A stretch of DNA of 64,000 bases. It comes from Rhizobium sp. SEMIA4064. Lineage in GTDB: Bacteria; Pseudomonadota; Alphaproteobacteria; Rhizobiales; Rhizobiaceae. The notes under the pieces are model-generated. The model was not told where the DNA came from. It ran no database searches and saw nothing but the letters and a program-made list of their open reading frames with translations. Of the stretch, positions 47,317-55,900 are shown in pieces. The DNA is taken from contig NZ_PYJN01000018.1 of NCBI RefSeq assembly GCF_003025035.1, forward strand, positions 239,956 to 303,955, in the 5' to 3' direction. Position numbers and translations under genes: made by a program. Each line of letters opens with the position of its first letter. Positions within the stretch are counted from its first letter, which is position 1.

Positions 47317-47637
47317 TTATTGATGCAGAACTACATCGCCACGGTCAGACGGATTTTCGGCGACGTTGGCGGAGTAACCGATCTTCGTCTTGCCGCCAGT
47401 GGCGTCCGAAGTCACCAAACCAGCATCCCAATAAACCGGTATGCCTTCGCCCCACGCCTGCGCAGCAACTTTAGGTAGACTGTAGACGCCTTCGCGGTCA
47501 AGGTTGACGCGCTCGCCTTGATTGGCGGAGTGTGCAGCGACACCGAAGAGCTTGCCAACAAGCACGCCATCGCCGGACTGAACATCGGTGGGCGCAGTCA
47601 TTTCGAGCGTGTCGCCTTCCTGAATATAGTTTTTCAT
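47317..47637 (-). CDS. DUF2190 capsid cement/decoration protein
   Basis: 106 aa with the DUF2190 pattern (NYIQEGDTLEMTAPTDVQSGDGVLVG…FGVA). This family decorates or stabilises phage capsids. It directly follows the major capsid gene. Confidence 0.82.
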   Translation of the reverse strand: MKNYIQEGDTLEMTAPTDVQSGDGVLVGKLFGVAAHSANQGERVNLDREGVYSLPKVAAQAWGEGIPVYWDAGLVTSDATGGKTKIGYSANVAENPSDRGDVVLHQ

Positions 47638-47708
47638 CGTGAGCGTTCCTTATGAACAATGAGGACGTGAGGCGGACCCGAAGGCCCGCCCATGTTGATC
47701 CGCGCCGG

Positions 47709-49364
47709 TTAGGACAGCTTGCCGGGATTGTGATAGCCGAACCGGAAGTCGGTCGCGCCACAGCCGAAATCGTGCTCCACCGACATGCTGAAACCCTGCC
47801 GACCGAACGGCTCGTCCATGCGCACGCGCGGCGCTTCGTATCCGTCCAGATAGCCCCAGCGATAATTCGAACCGGTCGAGGGGTCCGCGAACAGATCCCA
47901 GGACGGCCCATCGATCTGCGAGGTTTCGACAAGCTCAAACTTGCCCGAGAAAATATTGACGGTCGAAACCGTGGCTGGCGTGATCGAGGCCAGGAACTTT
48001 TCGGCGTTCGTAAGCTGATCAGGACCAACGAGCATGATGCGGGCCGGATTCGCCAACATCGGCTTGTCATCGATAGTCTTCTGTTTACTCATGGCCTTGC
48101 GGCCCAAGCCCACGCTATCGACAGTTATCGCCGCGTCGGCACCGACGTTGGCATGGTCGGCGTGGAAAACGGTCTTTCCATCCGCCAGCTTGCCGTTGTA
48201 GGCGCCGGCATAGAAGGTGACTTCCTCAAACAGCGCCACCGATGCGCCGTAGCTGGTCAGCAGATCGGAAATCGCGCCGAGATCGTCATTGATAAGCATC
48301 TGACGGCTGATGTTGAGCGCGATGGCATAGCTGAATGCCTGCACCGATTCCTTGCCTTCACCGAAGGTCCCATATTTGATCTCGCCGTTTTCCAGCACCT
48401 TCTTCAGCATCGGGAAGTCGCCGACGCGGACAATCGTATCAGGGCGGAAGTCGCGGAAGTTTTTCTTCCGGGCGAACTTGCGGAACGTCGGTTGCGCGAG
48501 CGCATAGCGCTGCTCAAGCGTACGATTCACAGCGCCCTCAAAGATGGCCGGGAAATCGGACGTTGCATGCGATGCACGCGTAAAGATGTCGTCGATGTCG
48601 CGGGCATTGAGCATGCGGCGACCACGGAAGTCGACGATATCGGCGGCGATGTCGATCAGTCCCTGCCCCGTGAATTGGCGTGCAGCAGCCGACGGACCGT
48701 CTTTCGGCATCGGAGCACCGAGGCCGTAAGCGAGCGCTTCGACACGGGCCGCACGGATCGTCTCGGTTTCATCCTGCCCAACCTGCGCACGCACGTGGCT
48801 GTCAGTCTTGACCGACTGGTCCTTATCGAACAGCTTTTCGAACAGTGCCGAGCGGAAAGCATCAACCGTCGTTCCGGCGCGGATATGATCGCGCCCAAAG
48901 TCGGCAAGGCCGGCGCGGCTGGCGAGGTCGTCAATGGTCGCGGATCGCGTCCGTTCGGCAAGAATGCCTTGCTGCTCGGCGTCGGCATTGTGATTGCCCG
49001 GCTGCGAAATCGGGGTGCCGCGCGTGGCATTTTCAAGCGTGGCAATCTCGCCGCGAACCTGCTCGATTTCAGCAAGGATGCCGGCATGATCCTGCTCGAT
49101 AGCACGAGCGGCCTCGCTCGACAGACCGTCCACCAACTCGCCCCGCTTTTTCTCGGCGCGGCTGGTCAGATCGCTCAATTTGCTGCGCAACGCAAAAATT
49201 GCCGGCGAGGCTTGCAGCATGTGGTTCAAGCCGCCACCTCCCAATAAGCTGTCGTGCCCGATCAGCGGAGCGGCATGGGAAGGGTCGGCGGAGATGATAG
49301 CAAAGGCGAGGCCGAAGCAAAGAAATGCGGCGACGGTCGCGAAAACATATGCAGCCTTTTTCAT
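47709..49364 (-). CDS. Phage major capsid protein with unusual N-terminus
   Basis: 551 aa. The C-terminal ~380 residues match major head subunits of the Mu gpT/HK97 fold type (ALNISRQMLINDDLGAI, WDLFADP). Residues ~50-110 form a coiled-coil delta-domain like that removed by prohead protease. Upstream, the frame continues to ATG 49364 and encodes a signal-peptide-like stretch (AAYVFATVAAFLCFGLAFA…SHA), odd for a capsid protein. A TTG near 49235 with GGAGGT before it is an alternative start. Confidence 0.8.
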   Translation of the reverse strand: MKKAAYVFATVAAFLCFGLAFAIISADPSHAAPLIGHDSLLGGGGLNHMLQASPAIFALRSKLSDLTSRAEKKRGELVDGLSSEAARAIEQDHAGILAEIEQVRGEIATLENATRGTPISQPGNHNADAEQQGILAERTRSATIDDLASRAGLADFGRDHIRAGTTVDAFRSALFEKLFDKDQSVKTDSHVRAQVGQDETETIRAARVEALAYGLGAPMPKDGPSAAARQFTGQGLIDIAADIVDFRGRRMLNARDIDDIFTRASHATSDFPAIFEGAVNRTLEQRYALAQPTFRKFARKKNFRDFRPDTIVRVGDFPMLKKVLENGEIKYGTFGEGKESVQAFSYAIALNISRQMLINDDLGAISDLLTSYGASVALFEEVTFYAGAYNGKLADGKTVFHADHANVGADAAITVDSVGLGRKAMSKQKTIDDKPMLANPARIMLVGPDQLTNAEKFLASITPATVSTVNIFSGKFELVETSQIDGPSWDLFADPSTGSNYRWGYLDGYEAPRVRMDEPFGRQGFSMSVEHDFGCGATDFRFGYHNPGKLS

Positions 49365-49464
49365 GGCGTGCGGTTCCTTATGTAGAGTACCGGGCAAAAC
49401 AAGCGCCGTCGCCCTGCGTCCCGGCGGAGCGCAGGCGGCGAACTTCAAAAAGGGGGAATTGGGA

Positions 49465-50112
49465 TTAGGCCAGGCGAAGCGCGGCTTCGGCCATTCGCAT
49501 GCGGGTGGCGCGGATCAAATGGCTATCCGGCTCGCCGATAAGCAACGGAAAGGTTGCCTCGCTTGAGCGAACCTGCGCGCCGGGATCGGCGGGCACCGTC
49601 ACAAACGAAACCTCGTTCGGCGTCCAGCGCTCCACGAAAATCTTTTCAACGTCGCCCTTCTTCTGAGCTTCCTCAATGCGGATTTTGTCGATGGAATAAC
49701 CAACCGATACATTCTTGATGATCTTGTCAGAGACCAGTCCGAACATGCGGTCGGCGGCTACATCGATTCCGGGCTTCGGGAAACGTATCGTGCACATGCC
49801 CTCGCTACCCTCGACCCATGCCCGGTCCACGACGGCCACCTGAGAAAAGGTGGACCAACGGGAATGACTGTCGAGAACAGGAGCGCCCGCATTCATGCGC
49901 GAGAGGTCAATCGCCCGTTCGCTGACGACAAGGATTTCGTCAAACGGCACGGCGGTATCCCATCCCGTATAACGGAGACGGCGAACCGCCGACCCAGTCG
50001 TAAACGCCAGCGTCACCGTGCGCGCGTCGGTGTTGATAGAGCTGTTAAGAGCCTCGCCTCGAAACTGCATCGGCAGGCTGGTGGGTGCCTTTCGCACTTC
50101 AAGTCTCGTCAT
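49465..50112 (-). CDS. HK97-type prohead protease
   Basis: 215 aa. Contains the pattern …FDEILVVSERAIDLSRM…PVLDSHSR… and …VSVGYSIDKI…ERWTPNEVSFVTVPADP of HK97-family serine proteases (catalytic His in DSHS, Ser in VSVGYS). It cleaves the scaffold/delta domain of the capsid protein during maturation. The start at 50112 overlaps the portal gene end by 14 nt. Confidence 0.88.
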   Translation of the reverse strand: MTRLEVRKAPTSLPMQFRGEALNSSINTDARTVTLAFTTGSAVRRLRYTGWDTAVPFDEILVVSERAIDLSRMNAGAPVLDSHSRWSTFSQVAVVDRAWVEGSEGMCTIRFPKPGIDVAADRMFGLVSDKIIKNVSVGYSIDKIRIEEAQKKGDVEKIFVERWTPNEVSFVTVPADPGAQVRSSEATFPLLIGEPDSHLIRATRMRMAEAALRLA

Positions 50113-51637
50113 CGTCTTGGCTTTCTTCTGCCTTGTCGGGGGGATCGTCATCCCATCCCTGTTGCAATTGCCCCGCCTGCGAAACCCGGCGGGCGTCCGT
50201 GTCGAAGACAAGTCCGAGCTTGTCTATCTTCCGCTGGAATTCCGCGATTTCGGCAATCACCTCGTCGGGGTCTTCGCCGGACTCGGCAATGACGGAAGCG
50301 TGCGACCGGAAGCCGGCGCGCACTTCCTTCACTTTTGCGTTAGTGTCTTTCAGCGGATCGGCCGAATAGAAGCGCGGCGGCGACCATTTCACCGGAACTT
50401 TCGGCGACTTTATCAGGCCCGCGAAATATGCTGCCTCGCAAAACCAGTCCCAAATTGGCTGCAACAGCATCGGAATGATGAACTTCCACTGCAGCTCAGA
50501 GATGATCCGCTTGAAAGTTTCGATGCCGATTTTGCCCGACGAATAGTTTACCTTGTCCAGCCTACCGGCCAGAATGAAATAAGGCATCCGCCAACCCGCC
50601 GCGATAGTATGCAGCATCGAGACTTTGTAAGGATCGTAACCGCCGGTCGCCGCCGGCTGCGAGAAGTCGAGACGCCGGCCACCGACCGCATTGTAGAAGG
50701 AGCCCGGCTCAAACTTTTCGACGCGCTCACCACGCGCATTGTAGACGCCCGGCTGAAGGGGCTTTCCCGTGCCTTCTTCCACCGGGGTTCCGAGCGTGTC
50801 TTGCTCCTCGCCGCCGCTCATCACGCCGACAAGACAAGACTCAAGCCGCTTTCTGACCAGCTCCGATTCCTCGTATTTCGCGAGATCGTGCATGTCATCC
50901 ATTGCCGGCACGCCCCAGGGCGTACCGCGAACCTGCGTTCGCTGCTTTTCAAAGACATGGGCGATTTCGGAAGCGAGAACCGGCTTCGATATCACCGACG
51001 ACATGGGATCGAAGAAGCTGTTACCGGGATGCGAACCAAACATCCAATAGGCGCGCTTGCGGCCAATGGCGTCAAACTCGATACCCTGTATGACCTTCCC
51101 GCTCCCGGAAAGAATTCCTTCCCTAGAACTGTCGATCAGGTCCGTTTCGAGAACCTGCAACTGCAACGGAACCGGCAAGCCATCCTCAAGCCTGCGACGG
51201 CGACGACGTACCAAGCCATCGCCGCTTTCGAACATGCCTCGAACGGCCAAGGATTGGAGGCCGTAGAAATCGAGATCGCCATCGGCATCGCAAACTTTGC
51301 TCCATTCGTCAAAAAGCTCGTTGACCTTTTTGTCCTTGGCGCGCGGCACGATGCCATCGCCAATCGCATGCGAGACGAGCTGTGCGACGGCATGCGCTGC
51401 ATAAGGGTTGTTGCGAACGAGATCGCGCATGCGGTCGCGGAGCGTCCGGCCAGCGCGGGAAATCTCCGCGTCCGCCGATGTCGAGCGTGCGCGCCTGCCG
51501 GATTTCAGGCGGCTGGTTTCGGCTGCGGCGTAACCGCGCGACATGATTTCCATCGCGGCGCGGTTTTTAATCCGGCGAAGGCCAGATTCCGGCGCAAAAT
51601 AGCCAATGGTCCGGTCGATGATATTGGCAACACTCAT
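50099..51637 (-). CDS. Phage portal protein (lambda gpB family)
   Basis: 512 aa; starts at MSVANIIDRTIGYF (51637). Lambda-type portal motifs: RDLVRNNPYAAHAVAQLVSH, VLETDLID, RGTPWGVPAM. The dodecameric ring forms the DNA entry channel. Its ATG overlaps the preceding stop by one base (TGATG). Confidence 0.92.
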   Translation of the reverse strand: MSVANIIDRTIGYFAPESGLRRIKNRAAMEIMSRGYAAAETSRLKSGRRARSTSADAEISRAGRTLRDRMRDLVRNNPYAAHAVAQLVSHAIGDGIVPRAKDKKVNELFDEWSKVCDADGDLDFYGLQSLAVRGMFESGDGLVRRRRRRLEDGLPVPLQLQVLETDLIDSSREGILSGSGKVIQGIEFDAIGRKRAYWMFGSHPGNSFFDPMSSVISKPVLASEIAHVFEKQRTQVRGTPWGVPAMDDMHDLAKYEESELVRKRLESCLVGVMSGGEEQDTLGTPVEEGTGKPLQPGVYNARGERVEKFEPGSFYNAVGGRRLDFSQPAATGGYDPYKVSMLHTIAAGWRMPYFILAGRLDKVNYSSGKIGIETFKRIISELQWKFIIPMLLQPIWDWFCEAAYFAGLIKSPKVPVKWSPPRFYSADPLKDTNAKVKEVRAGFRSHASVIAESGEDPDEVIAEIAEFQRKIDKLGLVFDTDARRVSQAGQLQQGWDDDPPDKAEESQDDDET

Positions 51638-51831
51638 CAGTCGAGCGCCGCGCGAATGATGCGTGGGCGTGTCGAGCGGCTGGCTTTCAATGCCGCAAGC
51701 GTTTCGCGCATCTCTTTCAACGAGTGATATTCGACTTCGCGGCGTGTTCCGCCCGAATGAAATATCACCTTCCTCGCGCCCATGAGAATGGCCTCTTCGA
51801 GGGCGGCAATCTGATCGTCTGTTGTAGCCAT
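51637..51831 (-). CDS. Head-tail joining protein (gpW-like)
   Basis: 64 aa (MATTDDQIAALEEAILMG…YHSLKEMRETL) typical of the gpW-like small head-tail joining family found between terminase and portal genes. It overlaps neither neighbour beyond a single base with the portal start. Confidence 0.85.
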   Translation of the reverse strand: MATTDDQIAALEEAILMGARKVIFHSGGTRREVEYHSLKEMRETLAALKASRSTRPRIIRAALD

Positions 51832-51833
51832 CG

Positions 51834-53612
51834 CTATAACCACTCCGATTTTGCGATTTTCGGTGCATGTGAAGTTGCCGGCACTTCCGGCGGCGTGGAC
51901 AGTTCGCCCTCACGATGCGCCCAATTGGGATTGACCATCTGCCGGGCGGCAAAGGCATAGACCGTGCAGTCAAGCGCCTCGTGGCGACGACCCGGAACCG
52001 GCACGAACTGGCGGAAGGTCTGACCGCGCACATAGCGAACCACCATCTGTTCGCCCGTGATCTGCTCATACCAAACGTCCGGCAGGTCTTTCGAAAAACG
52101 CATAGACTTCGGGCGAACAAGCCGACCGAAAATGTTGCTCTTGATGCCGTCCACGCCGACGATGAAAAGCCTTCCGCCTTTGACCGAAGTCTTCGAACGC
52201 TCGATCCAGGGCCGATTGCCTGCCGCTCCCTTGATCGCCAGTACACGGCGATTGAACCGAGGGAACGCGAAACGATAGACGGTCTCCATCGTTTCGCCGT
52301 CCGAGCTGTCGATGCAGACGGCATCAACCTTGATCTTGCCGCCTAGCGGGTGATCCCACCGGGTCGATATCGCAACGTCCAGCTCGGTCCATGTCGAATG
52401 ATCGTCATAGCGGCCCCATATGACCGTATGCCCGAGAATGTAGGGAATGCCCGCCTTGTCCCATCCGACAAAGGTCGCCTCAAGTCGGTCATCCTGCACG
52501 TCTACGCCGGCGGTGATAATGAGAACGTCCGCCGGGATAGCCTCAAGCCCAAAGTCTTCGGCACGCGTAGCAAGCTCGATGTCGTCTAGCTCGTCGCCTT
52601 CCTCTTCCCATCCTTGGGCGAGGATTGTGTTGACGAACGTTTGCAGCGTCGTCGGATCATTTTTGACTGACACAAATTCCCGCGCCAAACGCCCCCAGGA
52701 CGCATTGGGCAAAAGCGAAATCAGAGCGTTCATCCGAAAGCCGGCATGATCCTTGATCTCCGGCCGCAGTGCCCGCCAACGCCCGGCGGCGACCATGGCG
52801 GGCTTGTGCCGCTCGTCTATGGCGCAACCGCATTCCGGGCAAACATAATAAGCCTTTTCCGGCTCACCTTCCGGCCAATGGATATCGCCCCATGTTATTT
52901 CATGGAAGTGCCCGCACTCCGGGCAAGGCAGTTCATAAATCCGCTTGTCCGATTGTTCGTAGGCGCGCAGCACATGGCTGGTCGCCTTGTAGACAGGCGT
53001 AGACCCCATAACAATCTTGCGGTCCGCGAACGAAAGTGTGCGCCGCTCGGCAAGCAAGATCGGCGAGCCTTCCTTCGTCGCATCCATGCCGTCCGCCTCG
53101 TCAATGAAGAGGATACGGACATTGTGGCGACGAAGGTTGCGCGGTGCCTTTGCTGCAATCACCTTGAGGAAGCCGCCGGGAAAGCGTCGGGCGAGAAGCG
53201 TGTTACGCCCGCCCTCGTCGGCATCGCCGGTCAGCAAACCCCGAAGCGACGGGGACGCGTCAAAGATCGGCTCGACATCGGACACCATATAGTCGCGGCA
53301 GTCGGCCTCTGTCGGCAACAATGAAAGAATGGGCGATGGGTCGTTTGCGCAGAAGCTTGCAAGCGCGCTGGTCAGCAACGTGGTGAAGCCGACACGAACG
53401 GGCTTAACAAGCGTGACGCGCTCAATTGCAGCGCTGCCGATCGCATCGGCAATCTCGATCTGCGGCGGCCAGAGCTGGACCATGCCCGTGAGCGACGACA
53501 CGCCTTCGGGAAGATAGACGTTCTTTTCAATCCAGTCCGATAGCCGCAGCTTCGGAGGCGGAAGCAGACTGTCCCACAGCGCCCGCCTCAATGTCGCCAG
53601 TGCTGTCGCCAT
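51834..53612 (-). CDS. Phage terminase large subunit (GpA family)
   Basis: 592 aa. The ATPase part has an unusual P-loop region (LVKPVRVGFTTLLTS) and Walker B ILFIDEADGMD; a zinc-finger-like CPECGHFHE…CPECGCAID near residue 230, and a nuclease half with GVDVQDDRLEATFVGW and HEALDCTVYA. This matches lambda gpA-type terminases, which cut at cos sites. Starts at 53612 inside the end of the small subunit gene (86-nt overlap). Confidence 0.93.
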   Translation of the reverse strand: MATALATLRRALWDSLLPPPKLRLSDWIEKNVYLPEGVSSLTGMVQLWPPQIEIADAIGSAAIERVTLVKPVRVGFTTLLTSALASFCANDPSPILSLLPTEADCRDYMVSDVEPIFDASPSLRGLLTGDADEGGRNTLLARRFPGGFLKVIAAKAPRNLRRHNVRILFIDEADGMDATKEGSPILLAERRTLSFADRKIVMGSTPVYKATSHVLRAYEQSDKRIYELPCPECGHFHEITWGDIHWPEGEPEKAYYVCPECGCAIDERHKPAMVAAGRWRALRPEIKDHAGFRMNALISLLPNASWGRLAREFVSVKNDPTTLQTFVNTILAQGWEEEGDELDDIELATRAEDFGLEAIPADVLIITAGVDVQDDRLEATFVGWDKAGIPYILGHTVIWGRYDDHSTWTELDVAISTRWDHPLGGKIKVDAVCIDSSDGETMETVYRFAFPRFNRRVLAIKGAAGNRPWIERSKTSVKGGRLFIVGVDGIKSNIFGRLVRPKSMRFSKDLPDVWYEQITGEQMVVRYVRGQTFRQFVPVPGRRHEALDCTVYAFAARQMVNPNWAHREGELSTPPEVPATSHAPKIAKSEWL

Positions 53613-54261
53613 CGTCTTCGTTACCAAGCTCGGTAAGTGCCGACCGTATTTCGCGGTCGATCAGGTCAACGTCGTAAGTGGTGAGATGCGGAAGCTTCTG
53701 CCGGCATCGCGACGGGACCGACAGCATGCCGTTGCGAATGCGGCGACCTATCGAGGTCCATTCGTTGCGGACATCGACAATGGCGATCAGCTCCCGACGA
53801 AGCGCCGCGTTTTTCAATGCGGTCTGGTCTGCCTGTTCTCTTGCCAGCCGCGCGCGTTCGGCTGTCAGCGCGTCGGAGCCGTCGCCTGTCCGGCCCGCTG
53901 CCATCATGCGCAGATGTTCGCAATAGCGCTGGACCGACCCGGCCATGTCGAAGCGATTCCGATCTGTCTTCACCACGATTCCACGCTCGACAAAATCGGA
54001 GATCGCCCGCTTGGACACCCCTAACAAGTCAGCGAGTTGGGCGGCGGTCATTTCGCCGTTGCTCGCGTCTTCCGGCTCCGATGCAGCAGCTTCCGCCTGC
54101 GCAAACAGCGTGGTTTCGGCCGCAGTCGAGTGTTTCTTGTGCGCCTTGGCCGCGAAACTCGCGCTTACGCTGAATTTCTCGGCGGCTTCGCGAACCGTAT
54201 GGCCCTCGTCTAAGTAGGCGATAACCTGCATTCGGAGTTCGTCGGGATAGCTCTTTGCCAT
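53527..54261 (-). CDS. Terminase small subunit (Nu1-like) with extra N-terminal HTH
   Basis: 244 aa. Residues ~1-45 (MAKSYPDELRMQVIAYLDEG…AAEKFSVSASFAAK) resemble the HTH of IS630-type transposases. Residues ~70-190 fit Nu1/terminase small subunit (LADLLGVSKRAISDFVERGIV…). Two DNA-binding domains in one TerS could widen cos recognition. A hairpin lies just upstream of its ribosome site. Confidence 0.82.
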   Translation of the reverse strand: MAKSYPDELRMQVIAYLDEGHTVREAAEKFSVSASFAAKAHKKHSTAAETTLFAQAEAAASEPEDASNGEMTAAQLADLLGVSKRAISDFVERGIVVKTDRNRFDMAGSVQRYCEHLRMMAAGRTGDGSDALTAERARLAREQADQTALKNAALRRELIAIVDVRNEWTSIGRRIRNGMLSVPSRCRQKLPHLTTYDVDLIDREIRSALTELGNEDDGDSTGDIEAGAVGQSASASEAAAIGLD

Positions 54262-54270
54262 CTGATTCCG

Positions 54271-54294
54271 ATTCCACCGAAAGAGCGGTGGAAT
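54271..54294 (-). other. Perfect hairpin upstream of terS
   Basis: 9-bp arms ATTCCACCG / CGGTGGAAT, 6-nt loop, ending 9 nt before the terS ATG and containing part of its ribosome site. No T-run. It may restrict terS translation or belong to the terminase binding region. Confidence 0.5.
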
Positions 54295-54424
54295 CCCCCT
54301 ATAATTTTCTTCACAGAGCGAAATCCCGCAGTCGCGCGCACCCGCTATTCGGACTCTTTCGGGGGAAGGACCCGACCGAGGGGGCCGGGAGGCCGGCGGC
54401 GATGAGGGGTCGAAGGCAAGGCCG
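54295..54424. other. GC-rich non-coding segment, candidate cos region
   Basis: 130 nt with no supported ORF between terS and the preceding gene. A purine-rich stretch of G-clusters (GGGGGAAGGA, GAGGGGGCCGGGAGG, 54359-54395) lies where lambda/HK97-type phages keep cos. No overhang position can be fixed by eye. Confidence 0.35.
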
Positions 54425-54994
54425 TCAGGGCGCGAGCTTGGTCAAGGCGGCTTCGACCCGTTCCTTGAGCAACGGTGCCGCGACACGATGGAAGGCCGCA
54501 GAGGTCGCGCCCGTGGTCATCTCCCTTGGGATGAACACACCCGACCGGGCAAAGGTGATCTTTGAGCCTGATCGGTTCAACCGATAGAAGACGTGTCCGT
54601 TGAAGTGAGGCACGTCGATGCGGTCAGGAAACAAGCCGCCACGCATGAAAGCGCCCGGATAAAGCGTCGGCTTGCCGAATGGTCTCGCCACGACACCCGA
54701 TGGGGTTTCCTTGGGGCGAAGATACTTTAGGCGAATGTTACCGCCTCGCGTCGCCATGTCGTAGTAGAGCTTGCCCGGTCGCGCCGCGGATGGATTGCCT
54801 ACCGCCTTGACGATGGTGGCGCGCGGCAGGCCGGTTTGCTTCGTCAGCTCGCGTATGACAACCGTCTTGGCGCGATTGCCGACCTGATTGACAACGCGCG
54901 GCAAGACTTTCGGAAAGCGCTCTTTCAGCTCGCCTATCCGCTTGCCATATTCCGTCAGGTTGCGGTCAACCCATTGCATGGACAGTGCAGTCAT
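54425..54994 (-). CDS. Minor tail protein Z / HK97 gp10-like protein
   Basis: 189 aa; ATG 54994 after AGGG. Pattern …RFPKVLPRVVNQVGNRAKTVVIRELTKQTGLPRATIVKAV resembles minor tail protein Z (phage tail Z). Usual neighbours are the head-tail joining genes; here it precedes the terminase genes, an uncommon order. It is the first gene of the late operon. Confidence 0.65.
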   Translation of the reverse strand: MTALSMQWVDRNLTEYGKRIGELKERFPKVLPRVVNQVGNRAKTVVIRELTKQTGLPRATIVKAVGNPSAARPGKLYYDMATRGGNIRLKYLRPKETPSGVVARPFGKPTLYPGAFMRGGLFPDRIDVPHFNGHVFYRLNRSGSKITFARSGVFIPREMTTGATSAAFHRVAAPLLKERVEAALTKLAP

Positions 54995-55099
54995 CAGCAA
55001 GCCCTACCTGCGGGAAACAGAAAAGGCGATCACTCTGGACCGCCTTCGATACGATGATGATTTTGGCAATGCAGTAGCACCGGCCTTGAATCGCTGCTC

Positions 55100-55216
55100 T
55101 CATTCGAGAGGGTCAAGGCAGGGTCCACCCGGCTTAACAGCGTGGGAGCTTTCCGCTCCGCTCGCCAGCCTCTGAGGCGGCGCGCTTGCACATGGACGGT
55201 AGATCATCCTGCCCAT
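55100..55216 (-). CDS. Possible 38-aa leader ORF between nusG-like and late genes
   Basis: Begins 6 nt after the nusG-like stop and reads a Pro/Ala-rich 38-aa peptide ending PGGPCLDPLE. Weak ribosome site. It may be a real small protein or chance; the 228-nt spacer 54995-55222 also has short hairpins (GCCTC-AGA-GGC) and would be the natural place for the late promoter or antitermination signal. Confidence 0.3.
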   Translation of the reverse strand: MGRMIYRPCASAPPQRLASGAESSHAVKPGGPCLDPLE

Positions 55217-55222
55217 TGCTTC

Positions 55223-55900
55223 TCACAACTTTTCCAAGAGCGCAAGAGGGGCTTCTATGAGGTGTTCCTTGCCGAAAAGCTCCACCTTAACCACCGCTCC
55301 GGTCGCCACTCGTTTGCCGTCTATGGTGCGATCCTTGCGCATCTTGCAGATCAGGCCGTTGAAGTTCGCGAAGGGACCAAAGGTAAAGCGAACGGTCATC
55401 CCGCGCTTGAACACCATGCAGTGCTGCGCGTCGGGCGCTTCATCGAATGCCTTGAATCTTTGCACTTCCTGATCGGAGACACGATGCGGCGATATCATTC
55501 CGCCGACGAAGCCAGCGACCCCATCAACACGGCAGATGCCGCATACCGCAGCCGGCGAATAGACGATGTTGACCAGCACATATCCAGGCAAAAGTGGGCG
55601 CATTACGTTGGCAACGATCTTGCCACGAATGACCTGCTGGCCGATGTTTTCGAGCGGCAAAAACACCTTCACGCCCGCCCTCTGAAGGGCATCTTCAACA
55701 GCTTTTTCCTGCTTGTGCTTCGTCTCGACTACGAACCATTCACGCTTTCCCGGCTGATTTTCCGCCGCCATGGAAAGCATCGTGGCCTTGATTCGCTTGC
55801 GGCTGCGCATCTGATCGAACAACGATGCAAAGCGTGTCAGGTCGTAAAGCTCCGGGTTAACCGGTTTGCTGGCGGCATAAATTTTCGCGTCATGCATCAT
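55223..55900 (-). CDS. Phage-encoded NusG-like transcription factor
   Basis: 225 aa. Central NGN domain (REWFVVETKHKQEKAVEDALQRAGV…RPLLPGYVLVNI) and C-terminal KOW (RGMTVRFTFGPFANFNGLI). This is a NusG paralogue, separate from the host gene. It is the last early gene and directly precedes the ~30-kb late operon, so it is a good candidate for the antiterminator that lets RNA polymerase read that operon. The start at 55900 follows GAGGGA; a second ATG is 3 nt later. Confidence 0.82.
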   Translation of the reverse strand: MMHDAKIYAASKPVNPELYDLTRFASLFDQMRSRKRIKATMLSMAAENQPGKREWFVVETKHKQEKAVEDALQRAGVKVFLPLENIGQQVIRGKIVANVMRPLLPGYVLVNIVYSPAAVCGICRVDGVAGFVGGMISPHRVSDQEVQRFKAFDEAPDAQHCMVFKRGMTVRFTFGPFANFNGLICKMRKDRTIDGKRVATGAVVKVELFGKEHLIEAPLALLEKL

